Positions 33,045 to 41,843 of a stretch of 45,417 nucleotides of DNA are shown here, one piece after another. The DNA comes from Microbacterium sp. (GTDB lineage: Bacteria > Actinomycetota > Actinomycetes > Actinomycetales > Microbacteriaceae). The position numbers were made by a program, and so were the translations under genes. The notes below the pieces were generated by a model, which was given only the letters and a program-made list of their open reading frames with translations, was not told the origin of the DNA and searched no databases. The first letter of the stretch is position 1, and the number at the start of each line of letters is the position of its first letter. The stretch is taken from the NCBI RefSeq assembly GCF_031179285.1, contig NZ_JAPSHY010000024.1, positions 1 through 45,417 of the forward strand, read 5' to 3'.

Positions 33045-34094
33045 ATGGCGCGCGTGACGCTGCAGACCATAGCCGAGCAGGTCGGCGTCAGTCGCATGAC
33101 GGTTTCCAACGCCTTCTCGCGCCCGGATCAGCTGTCCGCCGAGCTGCGCACCAAGATCCTCGACGCCGCCGAAGCGCTGGGCTATGCCGGGCCCGACCCT
33201 GCCGCCAGGGCTCTGGTCTCCGGGCGCACCGGAGTCGTCGGGATGGTACTCACCAACTCACCCCGCGATGCGTTCACCGATGACGTCGCCGTCGGCTTCG
33301 TCCGCGCGGTCGCCGGCTCGCTCGCCGACGCGGGCTACTCGCTCGTGCTGCTGCATTCCTCGTCGCACGACGGGGTCGATCCGGCGCGGAACGTGGCGAT
33401 GGACGGCGCGATCATGTACTCCTGTACTCCGCGGACGCAGGCGGTGACGGCTCTGCGAGAGCGCCGACTGCCGATCGTGACCGTCGAGGGGGCGGCGATC
33501 GACGGGGCCCCGCGGGTCGACATCGACAACCACAGCGGCGCCTACGCGGCCGCGAAGCACCTCATCGACCTGGGGCACTCCGACATCGCGCTCATCGTGG
33601 CGATGGTGGATGCCGATGACGAGCCGCCGTCTGATGAAGCGCTGGCGCCGGCCCCGGTCACCACGGCCGAGCGACTTCGCGGATGGATGCGAGCGACCGA
33701 CGAAGCCGGCATCGTGCCGCGGATCGTGGGAACGCCCGGCCGCTTCGTCGACGACGTTCTGCGCGCGCGCATCAGCACGATGCTGGAGGATCCCCCGACC
33801 GCCGTGCTGGCGTTCTCCGATCTCGCCGCCCTCGAAGTGATGGAGCAGGCGAAACAACGTGGAATCGACGTGCCGGGCCGGCTGTCGATCGTGGGGTTCG
33901 ACGACAGCCCGCTCTCCAGGCGGGTGTCGCCGGCGCTCACCACGGTCCGGCAAGACATCGATGCGAAGGGTGAAGCAGCCGCGAGCATGCTCCTCGCGCT
34001 GCTGCGCGATGAGAGTGCGCCTGCCATGCCGCCGCTTCCCACCGAGCTCGTCGTGAGAGATTCCACGGGCCCGGTGTCGCCGATGCGCGCGTGA
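33045..34094 (+). CDS. LacI family transcriptional regulator
   Basis: A 349-residue repressor: helix-turn-helix and hinge MARVTLQTIAEQVGVSRMTVSNAFSRPDQLSAELRTKILDAAEALGYAGPDPAARALVSG, then the periplasmic-binding-protein-like sensor with VGMVLTN, GSLADAGYSLVLLHSSS and LSIVGFDDSPLSRRVSPALTTVRQD. GGAGG lies eight bases before the ATG at 33045, preferred to 33024. No sugar gene is adjacent; the LacI-type operator at 20873 is one possible distant target. Confidence 0.92.
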   Translation: MARVTLQTIAEQVGVSRMTVSNAFSRPDQLSAELRTKILDAAEALGYAGPDPAARALVSGRTGVVGMVLTNSPRDAFTDDVAVGFVRAVAGSLADAGYSLVLLHSSSHDGVDPARNVAMDGAIMYSCTPRTQAVTALRERRLPIVTVEGAAIDGAPRVDIDNHSGAYAAAKHLIDLGHSDIALIVAMVDADDEPPSDEALAPAPVTTAERLRGWMRATDEAGIVPRIVGTPGRFVDDVLRARISTMLEDPPTAVLAFSDLAALEVMEQAKQRGIDVPGRLSIVGFDDSPLSRRVSPALTTVRQDIDAKGEAAASMLLALLRDESAPAMPPLPTELVVRDSTGPVSPMRA

Positions 34095-34125
34095 GACGAG
34101 TCCGGCCGGCACGTACAGTGGGCTG

Positions 34126-35337
34126 GTGCCGCCGTTCCCGTACCACCGCCTGAGACGCCGGCCTGACGTCGAGTCCCCGGAGCTCCAGGCGTGGGACGCC
34201 ACGGACGTGCTGCTCGTCGACCGGGCTCTCGCGCTCGCCCCGTCGCAGGCGCCCGACGGCACGAAGATCGCCGTCATCGGCGACGCTTACGGGGCGATCT
34301 CGCTGGCATTGACGGATGCCGGCTATGCCGGCATCCGCGTGCATCAAGACCTCGCCACCGGTCGCCGCGCCCTCGCTCGCAATGCGCAGGAGCTCTCACT
34401 CGAGGGTTTCCGCTCGCACGAGCTCGATGAGTCACTGCTCGCGGGCGCTCGGCTCGTGCTCGTGCAGCTGCCGAAGTCGCTCGCCGAGCTCGAGGAGATC
34501 GCGGACGCCGTGGCCCGCTGGGCTGCCGGTGACGTCGTGGTCGTCGCGGGCGGGCGCGTGAAGCACATGACGCTCGCGCAGAACGACGTGCTCGAGCGCT
34601 TCTTCAGTCAGGTGCAGGCCGAGCGGGCGGAGCGGAAGTCACGGCTCATCGTCGCTTCAGGCCCGCGCCCTGTCCCGCCGGAGACGCCGTTTCCGGTGTC
34701 GACGCAGCACGACGGATTCACCCTCGTCGCGCACGGCGGCGTCTTCGCGGGCGCACGCCTCGACATCGGCACCAGGGTGCTGCTCGAGGTGCTCGGGCTC
34801 GACGGTTCACAACTCCTCAAGAATCGGCAGGCGGCGGGCGAATCGGGCGCCGGTGGGGCCGACGGTGCCGATTCCGGAGGAGTTGTGCGCACCGACCCGG
34901 GCGCCGACCTCGTCGTCGACCTCGGCTGTGGCAGCGGTGCGCTCGCTGTCGCGTACGCTCTCGCCCACCCGGACGCCCGGGTCGTCGCCACCGACCGGTC
35001 GGCCGCGGCCGTGGCGTCGGCGAGGGCGACGGTCGCCGCGAACGGGCTGACTGACCGGATCACCGTCACGCATGACGACGCCGGTTCCGAGCTTCCGGAC
35101 GGCTGCGCCGCCACCGTGCTGCTCAACCCGCCGTTCCACCTCGGCACCAGCATCCACACCGCCGCCGCCACCCGTCTGTTCGAGGCCGCGGCACGACTCC
35201 TTCGCCCGGGCGGAGAGCTCTGGACGGTGTACAACTCCTCGCTCGCCTACAAGAGCACGCTCACCCGCATCGTCGGTCCGACCGAGCAGGTGCATCGCAC
35301 CCCGAAGTTCACCGTGACGCGCAGCGTCCGCCGCTGA
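34126..35337 (+). CDS. RsmC/RlmG-like class I methyltransferase
   Basis: A 403-residue SAM-dependent methyltransferase of the two-domain RsmC/RlmG type, which methylates guanine N2 in rRNA. An N-terminal degenerate domain runs to about residue 190. The C-terminal catalytic domain has motif I LVVDLGCGSGALAVAYALAHPDARVVATD and the catalytic LLNPPFHLG. A Gly/Ala-rich insert at about residues 235-260 precedes motif I. The GTG at 34126 is eight bases after a -10-like TACAGT, so the message is probably leaderless. The exact rRNA position cannot be inferred. Confidence 0.87.
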   Translation: MPPFPYHRLRRRPDVESPELQAWDATDVLLVDRALALAPSQAPDGTKIAVIGDAYGAISLALTDAGYAGIRVHQDLATGRRALARNAQELSLEGFRSHELDESLLAGARLVLVQLPKSLAELEEIADAVARWAAGDVVVVAGGRVKHMTLAQNDVLERFFSQVQAERAERKSRLIVASGPRPVPPETPFPVSTQHDGFTLVAHGGVFAGARLDIGTRVLLEVLGLDGSQLLKNRQAAGESGAGGADGADSGGVVRTDPGADLVVDLGCGSGALAVAYALAHPDARVVATDRSAAAVASARATVAANGLTDRITVTHDDAGSELPDGCAATVLLNPPFHLGTSIHTAAATRLFEAAARLLRPGGELWTVYNSSLAYKSTLTRIVGPTEQVHRTPKFTVTRSVRR

Positions 35338-35665
35338 CACAGATCAGGCAAGAGGCGGGCAATCCCCCGTTCACGCGGCGAATCTCGCGCATGTCGCAGG
35401 GTGAGGATTTGCCCCTGATCTGGCATTTCGTTACGTTGGATTGCGGGCCGTGTGGCCCGAAGACCAGTCCGCGGCCGCGTCCTTCTCTCGATTCAGCTGT
35501 ACTCCGAAGAGGCGTGGACGTACGGTCGATGTTCTGTGCAGAGGATCCGAAATCCTCTGCCCGCGCCATGTGCAGCCACGTTCGAAACGGCCATGTGAAC
35601 ATCACCCGGGCGTGACCGAAGCCAGCTCCCGAGACCCGAAGAATCGGTGAGCTGCCGGGGGAAAC
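35338..35665 (+). promoter_or_regulatory. Hairpin-rich leader region before osmolyte transporter
   Basis: 328 bp with no convincing gene. AGATCAGG (35341-35348) pairs with CCTGATCT (35414-35421), with GGGCAA/TTGCCC inside, possibly the methyltransferase terminator. CGGGCC/GGCCCG makes a small hairpin near 35446-35461. GCAGAGGAT (35538-35546), loop CCGAA, ATCCTCTGC (35552-35560) is a clean 9-bp stem. I do not recognise a known riboswitch, including ydaO. Confidence 0.4.
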
Positions 35666-36970
35666 GTGTCCGAAACCGCACTTGTTGCGCGCAGTCTGTA
35701 CAAGGTGTTCGGAAGGAATCCGAGCAACGCCGTCCGTCGATTGAAAGCCGGAGAGACCCGCTCCGACGTGGTCGACTCCGGAACCGCCGCCGTCATCGAT
35801 GCGAGTTTCACCGTGAACCGCGGTGAGATCTTCGTGATCATGGGGCTGTCCGGGTCGGGCAAGTCGACCATCATCCGAATGCTGAACGGCCTGCACGATG
35901 CGACCTCCGGCACGGTCACGATCGGCGGCGACTCGATCACGGGCATCCCCGCGGCTCGTCTGCGCGACATCCGCCGCGACAGGGTGTCGATGGTCTTCCA
36001 GCACTTCGCGCTGCTGCCGCACCGAACGGTCGCGGCGAATGTCGCGTATCCGCTCGAGCTGAAGGGCACGCCGAAGTCGGAGCGCCTCGCCAAGGCCGCG
36101 GAGATCCTCGCGCTCGTCGGTCTCGACAGCCAGGGGGACAAACTGCCCTCCGAGCTCTCCGGCGGCATGCAGCAGCGCGTCGGCATCGCCCGCGCGCTCG
36201 CTGCCGACACCGACATCCTGCTCATGGACGAGGCGTTCAGCGCCCTCGACCCGCTGATCCGCCGCGAGATGCAGGAGCAGCTGCTCGAGCTGCAGCAGAA
36301 GTTGCAGAAGACCATCGTCTTCATCACTCACGACCTCAACGAGGCGATGTTCCTCGGCGACCGGATCGCCGTGATGCGCGACGGCCGCATCGTTCAGATC
36401 GGCACGCCTGAAGACATCCTCACCGACCCCGCCAACGACTACGTCGAGCAGTTCGTGCAGGACGTGGACCGCGCCCGCGTGCTGACCGCGGGCAACGTGA
36501 TGGAGCGTCCGCGCCCTGTCGTCGCCGAGGGGGCGGGTCCGCGCACGGCCCTTCGTCAGATGCGGGATGCCTATATGTCGGCGACCTATGTCGTCGGCCG
36601 CGACCGAAAACTCGTCGGCATCGTCACCGACAGGGATGCCGTGAAGCTCGTGCGCACGGGCGTCTCGACCTTGCGCGACATCATCAAGCCCGTTCCGCAG
36701 AGCGTGAGCGAGGACGAGGTCCTGATGAACCTGTTCGTGCCCGCCGTCGAATCACCGCTGCCGCTGGCAGTGACCGACGCCGAGGGCCGGCTGGCCGGTG
36801 TCATCCCGCGGGTGACCCTGCTCGCGGCTCTGGGGCCGGGACCGAATGCGACGGGCGAGCTGACGTTGCCACTCCTGCCGATGCCGCAGGCCGAGGTCGA
36901 CGCCGTGCTGAACGACGGCTGGACTGCCGAACCGCCGGCATCGGCCGCGACGGCCGAGGGGGTGCACTGA
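35666..36970 (+). CDS. ProU/glycine betaine-type ABC transporter ATPase with CBS region
   Basis: A 434-residue ATPase of the ProV/OpuAA group: Walker A IMGLSGSGKSTIIRM, Q-loop VFQHFALLPHRTVAAN, signature LSGGMQQRVGIARALA, Walker B DILLMDEAFSALDP, H-loop VFITHDLNEA. The C-terminal 150 residues form a CBS pair (TALRQMRDAYMSATYVVGRDRKLVGIVTDRDAV and PLAVTDAEGRLAGVIPRVTLLAAL), the osmotic or ionic-strength sensor in OpuA-type transporters. GTG start with GGGGGAA six bases upstream. It overlaps the permease start (TGATG). Confidence 0.93.
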   Translation: MSETALVARSLYKVFGRNPSNAVRRLKAGETRSDVVDSGTAAVIDASFTVNRGEIFVIMGLSGSGKSTIIRMLNGLHDATSGTVTIGGDSITGIPAARLRDIRRDRVSMVFQHFALLPHRTVAANVAYPLELKGTPKSERLAKAAEILALVGLDSQGDKLPSELSGGMQQRVGIARALAADTDILLMDEAFSALDPLIRREMQEQLLELQQKLQKTIVFITHDLNEAMFLGDRIAVMRDGRIVQIGTPEDILTDPANDYVEQFVQDVDRARVLTAGNVMERPRPVVAEGAGPRTALRQMRDAYMSATYVVGRDRKLVGIVTDRDAVKLVRTGVSTLRDIIKPVPQSVSEDEVLMNLFVPAVESPLPLAVTDAEGRLAGVIPRVTLLAALGPGPNATGELTLPLLPMPQAEVDAVLNDGWTAEPPASAATAEGVH

Positions 36971-37965
36971 TGGACGGTTTCCGCATCCCCCTCGGCAGCT
37001 GGGTCGCCACCGGCGTCGACTGGGTGAGAGACAATCTCGACGGGTTGCTCGACGGCATCTCGTTCGGCGTGGCCTTCCTCGTCGACGGCCTTACCCGCGC
37101 TCTCCTCACGCCGCACTTCGCCGTGATCATCGCCGTCGCAGCACTCATCGCCTGGCTCGTGCGGTCGTGGCAGCTGGCGATCGTCACCGTGATCTCCTTC
37201 GGGTTGATCGTGGCGATGAACCTCTGGGTGCCGGCGATGCAGACCCTCGCGCTCGTCCTCGTCGCCGCGGTCATCGCCGTGGTCATCGCGATACCGCTCG
37301 GCATCTGGTCATCGCGCAACGCGACCGTCAGCGCCGTCCTGAGGCCCGTCCTCGACTTCATGCAGACGATGCCGGCGTTCGTGTACCTGATCCCGGCGAT
37401 CGTGTTCTTCAGCATCGGCGTCGTGCCGGGCGTCGTGGCCACGGTCATCTTCGCCCTGCCCCCGGGTGTGCGACTGACCGAACTCGGCATCCGCGGCGTC
37501 GACTCCGAGACGGTCGAGGCCGGCCAGGCGTTCGGAGCGAAGCCGGGGCAGATCCTACGCGGCATCCAACTGCCGCTCGCGATGCCGACGATCCTCGCCG
37601 GCGTCAACCAGGTCATCATGCTCGCGCTGTCGATGGCGGTCATCGCCGGTATCGCCGGAGCCGACGGTCTCGGAAAGCTCGTCGTCGAGGCGATCTCGAC
37701 CATCAATATCGCCAAAGGCGTGGAGGCGGGACTCGGCGTCGTGCTCATCGCGGTGTTCCTCGACCGTGTGACGGCGGCGCTCGGCACGCCGGGCCAGAAC
37801 CGCTCCTCGCTGTCGGCGCTGCTCACGCGGCAGCGCTCCCGGCGAGAGCCCTGGCGGGAACCGGCATCCGAAGCCGGAGTCGATGCGTCGCAGGACGCCG
37901 TCGACGAGGCCGAACGCTCGAAGGCCGCACCGCGTCGCGCGCCCGTCGGTGGTGGCGTGCACTGA
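36970..37965 (+). CDS. ProU-type ABC transporter permease
   Basis: A 331-residue ProW/OpuAB-like permease: an amphipathic N-terminal segment, about six or seven helices, a pore region with LDFMQTMPAFVYLIPAIVFF, and the EAA loop SETVEAGQAFGAKPGQILRGIQLPLAMPTILAGVNQ. The hydrophilic C-terminal tail of about 60 residues is cytoplasmic. Coupled to the ATPase; the binding protein follows after 110 bases. Confidence 0.93.
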   Translation: MDGFRIPLGSWVATGVDWVRDNLDGLLDGISFGVAFLVDGLTRALLTPHFAVIIAVAALIAWLVRSWQLAIVTVISFGLIVAMNLWVPAMQTLALVLVAAVIAVVIAIPLGIWSSRNATVSAVLRPVLDFMQTMPAFVYLIPAIVFFSIGVVPGVVATVIFALPPGVRLTELGIRGVDSETVEAGQAFGAKPGQILRGIQLPLAMPTILAGVNQVIMLALSMAVIAGIAGADGLGKLVVEAISTINIAKGVEAGLGVVLIAVFLDRVTAALGTPGQNRSSLSALLTRQRSRREPWREPASEAGVDASQDAVDEAERSKAAPRRAPVGGGVH

Positions 37966-38075
37966 CCCTCCCTCCGCGGGATCTCGTCGTCACCCCCCCG
38001 GGATCGGGACGGTGTCGGAGAGGCCCCGCAGCACCACTCACACAGATACACACATACGGAACAAGAGAGATCATC

Positions 38076-38999
38076 ATGAAGAAGAAGTTCTTGACCATCG
38101 CGGCGATCGGCGCCGCAGCATCCCTCGCTCTCGCCGGATGCAGCGGCGACGGCATGGGCGGCACCGGAGGCGACTCCGGCGACGACGCGGGTTCAGGTTC
38201 GGCGGACAAGGGCACGATCACCCTGGGCTTCCTCCCCTCCTGGACCGACGGCCTCAGCACGGCGTACCTGTTGCAGGACCAGCTCGAGAAGATCGGCTAC
38301 ACCGTCGAGATGAAGACGCTGACCGAGGCGGGTCCGCTCTACACCGGCCTCGCTCAGGGCGACGTCGACATCTATCCGTCGGCATGGCCGGAACTCACGC
38401 ACAAGTCGTACATGGACGAGTACGGCGACGACATCGAAGACCTCGGGGCGTACTACGAGAACGCCAAGCTGACGATTGCGGTTCCGGAGTACTCCGACAT
38501 CGATTCGATAGAGGACCTCGCCGGCAAGGGCGCGCAGTTCGACGGCAAGATCTACGGCATCGAGCCCGGTGCCGGCCTTACCGCGCAGACGCAGAAGATG
38601 ATGCCCGCGTACGGCCTCGACGGCGAGTTCGAGCTTGTCACCTCGTCGACGGCGGCGATGCTCACCGAACTGAAGTCCGCGACCGAGGCCCAAGAGGAGA
38701 TCGTCGTGACGCTGTGGCGTCCGTTCTGGGCGAACGATGCTTTCCCGCTGAAGGACCTCGAAGACCCTCAGGGTGCGATGGGTGAGGCCGAAGGCCTGCA
38801 CTTCCTCGGCACGAAGGGCTTCGCCGAGGAGAACCCCGACGCGGCGGAGCTCATCGAGAAGATCAAGCTCGACGACGCCCAGTACGGCGCACTCGAGGAC
38901 CTCGTGGTCAACGAGTACGGCGAGGGCAAGGAAGCCGAGGCTGTCGACGCCTGGCTCGACGAGCACGGCGCCAACTTCGACTGGGTCGTCACCGAGTAA
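38076..38999 (+). CDS. Glycine betaine/proline-binding lipoprotein
   Basis: A 307-residue OpuAC-family binding protein. The lipobox LALAGC ends the signal peptide MKKKFLTIAAIGAAAS. The mature protein has TLGFLPSWTDGLSTAYLL, DIYPSAWPELTHKSYM and VTLWRPFWANDAFPL, whose Trp residues can form the aromatic cage for a quaternary amine. The ATG is preceded by AAGAGAGA. It is the third gene of the second osmolyte system of this window. Confidence 0.93.
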   Translation: MKKKFLTIAAIGAAASLALAGCSGDGMGGTGGDSGDDAGSGSADKGTITLGFLPSWTDGLSTAYLLQDQLEKIGYTVEMKTLTEAGPLYTGLAQGDVDIYPSAWPELTHKSYMDEYGDDIEDLGAYYENAKLTIAVPEYSDIDSIEDLAGKGAQFDGKIYGIEPGAGLTAQTQKMMPAYGLDGEFELVTSSTAAMLTELKSATEAQEEIVVTLWRPFWANDAFPLKDLEDPQGAMGEAEGLHFLGTKGFAEENPDAAELIEKIKLDDAQYGALEDLVVNEYGEGKEAEAVDAWLDEHGANFDWVVTE

Positions 39000-39512
39000 T
39001 CACGCAGGGCTTCGCCCGGATGCCGCGGACGCCGCAGCATCCGGGCGATGTGATTCGCCGCTGGACTCGGCGCCGTGCGTCTCGGCGGTGACCAGCGGGT
39101 CGGGTGTCGGGTGCGTGGTCACGTCACCCTTTTCGATGGCGAAGCCGTTGCGCACCCAGTACTCGTAGCCGCCCAACAGCTCGCGGGTGTCGAGACCGCC
39201 CGCGAGCAGCTCGCGGGCCGCAACCGTCGCGCCGTTGCATCCGGGTCCCCACCCGTAGACGATGAGCGTGCGGTCGCGAGGGAGCTCTGCGATCCGGGCA
39301 TCCCGCGTCTCTTTCGGCAGGTGCAGGGCTCCGGCGATATGACCGTGATCCCACGACTCCCGGCGCCGCGTGTCGACGAGCACAGCCTCGCCGGCTGCGA
39401 CGGCCGCCGCCGCGGCGACCACGTCGATCTCGAAGGCGAGGCGCGCGTCGACATGCGCGAGCCGGGCGGCGATCGACGCCGACGGTTCGGTGCCCGCCTC
39501 GGCCTCAGCCAC
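39000..39512 (-). CDS. Rhodanese-like protein
   Basis: A 170-residue single rhodanese domain: EAVLVDTRRRESWDHGHIAGALHLP is the family core, and the active-site loop is LIVYGWGPGCNGATVAARELLAGG, with a Cys in the expected position. The loop lacks the CxxGxR form of classic sulfurtransferases. The C-terminal 17 residues are encoded by the terminator of the convergent operon. GTG start overlapping the regulator stop by eight bases, so it is co-expressed with the DauR-like gene. Confidence 0.85.
   Translation of the reverse strand: MAEAEAGTEPSASIAARLAHVDARLAFEIDVVAAAAAVAAGEAVLVDTRRRESWDHGHIAGALHLPKETRDARIAELPRDRTLIVYGWGPGCNGATVAARELLAGGLDTRELLGGYEYWVRNGFAIEKGDVTTHPTPDPLVTAETHGAESSGESHRPDAAASAASGRSPA
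39013..39047 (+). terminator. Terminator of ProU-type operon inside rhodanese 3' end
   Basis: CGCCCGGATGC (39013-39023) pairs with GCATCCGGGCG (39037-39047), with an inner GCGG/CCGC helix and ACG loop. It lies 13 bases after the binding-protein stop and encodes part of the convergent rhodanese C-terminus. Confidence 0.75.
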
Positions 39513-40227
39513 GGCTGCGGGCCTCGTCGAGGTACGAGTATGCGGTGACCCGTGAGATGTTCAGGCGCTTCGCGATCGTCGGAATCGACTTGCGCATCTG
39601 GGTCACGCCGCGCTGATCGAGCTTGTCGAGCACGAGGATCCGGTCGTCGCGGGTCATCTGAGCGACCGGGCGGCCGATCTCAGCGATCGCCTCCGCGATG
39701 ATCTGATCCATCACCGACTCCATGTCGGTGCCGAAGTGCTCCTGCGGAGCATCGCCCTGCGTGGCGGGCGCGGGCAGCAGCGCCTCGAGCATGTTGCGGG
39801 CCTGCTGAAGCGGACTGAGGTCCACGTTGATGCAGAACGACGCGATGATGTCACCGGCGGCGTTGTGGAAGTACACCGACGAGCAGCGCAGCTCACGGCC
39901 GTCGCTGGTCACGCCGCGATACCCGAACGCGTCGTGATCCTTCTGCCGGTCCTTCATCACATCGAGGCCGAGGTTGGTGGACGGGCCGCCTACCGCGCGC
40001 CCGGTGACGTGCCCGTTCTCGATCGCCATGATCGTGTGCCCCAGGTCGACGTCGGCGCCGTCGAGATTGTGCAGCACGACCTCGACGGAGGGCCCTGCGG
40101 CCGTGGCGAGCGCTCGCATGACCGGCCGGTACAGCCGCAGGATCTCTTCGGCGCTCTCGTACGTCTGGCGTGCTGAATCCTGTGCCAGCGCCCTCGCCGC
40201 TTCTTTCATCGCCGTCTGTGTCGTCAT
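39505..40227 (-). CDS. YheO/DauR-type PAS-HTH transcriptional regulator
   Basis: A 240-residue regulator. The YheO-like PAS domain fills residues 25-135 (YRPVMRALATAAGPSVEVVLHNLDGADVDLGHTIMAIENGHVTGR and CSSVYFHNAAGDIIASFCINVDL). The C-terminal helix-turn-helix is ILVLDKLDQRGVTQMRKSIPTIAKRLNISRVTAYSYLDEAR. DauR of Pseudomonas represses D-arginine catabolism; others in the family control amino-acid or thiol genes. It is divergent from an MHS transporter, its likely target. Confidence 0.9.
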   Translation of the reverse strand: MTTQTAMKEAARALAQDSARQTYESAEEILRLYRPVMRALATAAGPSVEVVLHNLDGADVDLGHTIMAIENGHVTGRAVGGPSTNLGLDVMKDRQKDHDAFGYRGVTSDGRELRCSSVYFHNAAGDIIASFCINVDLSPLQQARNMLEALLPAPATQGDAPQEHFGTDMESVMDQIIAEAIAEIGRPVAQMTRDDRILVLDKLDQRGVTQMRKSIPTIAKRLNISRVTAYSYLDEARSRG

Positions 40228-40266
40228 CGTCCACCTACAAACTGTTCAGCTTTACAAAAAATCTTC

Positions 40267-40300
40267 TGTCTAGACATTCTGTCCGTTTCTCGGCTATCTT
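40267..40300 (+). promoter_or_regulatory. Promoter and palindrome before MHS transporter
   Basis: The perfect 10-bp palindrome TGTCTAGACA (40267-40276) covers a -35-like TAGACA (40271-40276). A -10-like TATCTT (40295-40300) follows with an 18-bp spacer. This is probably where the divergent YheO-type regulator acts. Confidence 0.5.
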
Positions 40301-40376
40301 AGCGTCGACCGTACGTCCCGTCGAGGGTGACAACCTCAACCCGAATCCTCACCTTCGCAGAGCAAGGAGGCTCCCC

Positions 40377-41729
40377 ATGGCCACAGTCGCCACGCGCAGC
40401 TTGACGCCCAAACAGCGCAGGACCGTCGCCGGTGGTGCGATCGGCACGCTGATCGAGTACTACGACTACTACCTGTACGGTCTGGCCTCGGCCGCCGTCT
40501 TCCCCGCCGTGTTCTTCTCGACCGAAGACCCGGTGATCGCCCAGCTGTCGTCGTTCGCGACCTTCGCCGTCGGATTCTTCCTGCGGCCCGTTGGCGGCAT
40601 CGTCTGGGGCATGATCGGCGACCGCGTCGGCCGCAGGGTCGTGCTGATCAGCACCGTGGTCGGCATGGGCCTCGCCACGACCGGCATCGGCCTCATTCCG
40701 CCCGACGCCATGATCGGGATCGCAGCGCCCCTGCTGCTGCTCTTCTTCCGGCTCTGCCAGGGCTTCTTCGTCGGCGGGGAGATGGGGGGAGCGGCGACCA
40801 TGGTCGTCGAGGCGGCTCCGATCGGCAAGAAGGGCCTGTACGGCGCCTTCCTGATCAGCGGTGCCGGCATCGCCAACGTCGTCTCCGGCGGTCTGATGGC
40901 CAGCCTCGGGCTGACCCCTGGCACCTGGTTCATCGAGTGGGGCTGGCGCATCCCGTTCGTGTTCTCGATCGTGCTCGCGATCGCCGCGGTGATCCTTCGC
41001 CGCCACCTCGAGGAGTCGGAGGAGTTCACCGAGACGCAGACTCTGCTGATCGCGGCCACCGGAAAGAAGCACAACCCGCTCGTCGAGGCGTTCCGTCACC
41101 CGAAGAACACCATCCTCGGCATCCTGATCGGCCTGCCGCAGTCGATCGCGGGCTACATCGTGCTCACCTACGGCCTGAGCTTCATGGTCTCGAACAAGAG
41201 CCTTCCGGCCTGGATGGGCTTCGCCGGCACCATGATCGTGGGTCTCCTGCAGATCGTCGTCGCGCCGCTGTGGGGCCATATCTCCGACCGCATCGGCCGC
41301 CGCACGGTCTACATCATCGGATGCCTCGGCTTCGCCGCCATGGTGTACCCCGCGTTCGCGCTGTTCAGCACCGGGAACATGTGGCTCATCTGGCTCGGTC
41401 AGATCCTCGGGTTCGTGGTGTTCGGCGTGGCCATGCAGGCGACTCTCGCCACGATGCTCGCCGAGATGTTCGACCCTGAGGCCCGCACGACCGGCGTCAA
41501 CATCGGGTACCAGATCTCCAACACGCTGGGCGGCGGCCTCGCCCCGTTCATCTGCGTGGCTCTGGTCGCGGCTGCAGGCGGGGCGTTCTGGCCCGTGGTC
41601 GTCTACGCCGCGGTGATCGCGATCGTGGGCGTCATCGCCACCATGATGGCGTCCGTCCGCCCCGACGTGGAGGGGGCGGGTCGCCTCCACGCCCTCGCCG
41701 TCACGCCGCGGGTGCCGGTCGGTTCCTGA
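40377..41729 (+). CDS. MHS family MFS transporter
   Basis: A 450-residue metabolite:H+ symporter of the MHS group (ProP, ShiA and citrate/alpha-ketoglutarate transporters) with 12 predicted helices. Signatures are GGAIGTLIEYYDYYLYGLAS in helix 1, GDRVGRRVVL after helix 2, RLCQGFFVGGEMGGA in helix 4 and HISDRIGRRTVYII in the second half. AAGGAGG (40364-40370) lies before the ATG at 40377, so the longer reading is rejected. An organic acid, betaine or amino-acid substrate is likely but not specified. Confidence 0.92.
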   Translation: MATVATRSLTPKQRRTVAGGAIGTLIEYYDYYLYGLASAAVFPAVFFSTEDPVIAQLSSFATFAVGFFLRPVGGIVWGMIGDRVGRRVVLISTVVGMGLATTGIGLIPPDAMIGIAAPLLLLFFRLCQGFFVGGEMGGAATMVVEAAPIGKKGLYGAFLISGAGIANVVSGGLMASLGLTPGTWFIEWGWRIPFVFSIVLAIAAVILRRHLEESEEFTETQTLLIAATGKKHNPLVEAFRHPKNTILGILIGLPQSIAGYIVLTYGLSFMVSNKSLPAWMGFAGTMIVGLLQIVVAPLWGHISDRIGRRTVYIIGCLGFAAMVYPAFALFSTGNMWLIWLGQILGFVVFGVAMQATLATMLAEMFDPEARTTGVNIGYQISNTLGGGLAPFICVALVAAAGGAFWPVVVYAAVIAIVGVIATMMASVRPDVEGAGRLHALAVTPRVPVGS

Positions 41730-41756
41730 CACCCTGGTGCGTCGAAAGTACATGAT

Positions 41757-41806
41757 GTCGCCGAGTGCACGGCCCCTTCACGCGAAAGGGCGGTGCACTC
41801 GGCGAC
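41757..41806 (+). terminator. Terminator of MHS transporter
   Basis: GTCGCCGAGTGCAC (41757-41770) pairs perfectly with GTGCACTCGGCGAC (41793-41806), with an inner CCCTT/AAGGG helix. Confidence 0.85.
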
Positions 41807-41843
41807 GTGTCGTGCTCTCGACGCTGCGATTGGCGCGGGCGAC

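Noticed and set aside
35391..35615. Possible 74-residue ORF in the leader of the ProU-type operon
   Set aside because: No ribosome site, no recognisable domain, and it overlaps hairpins; more likely leader sequence.
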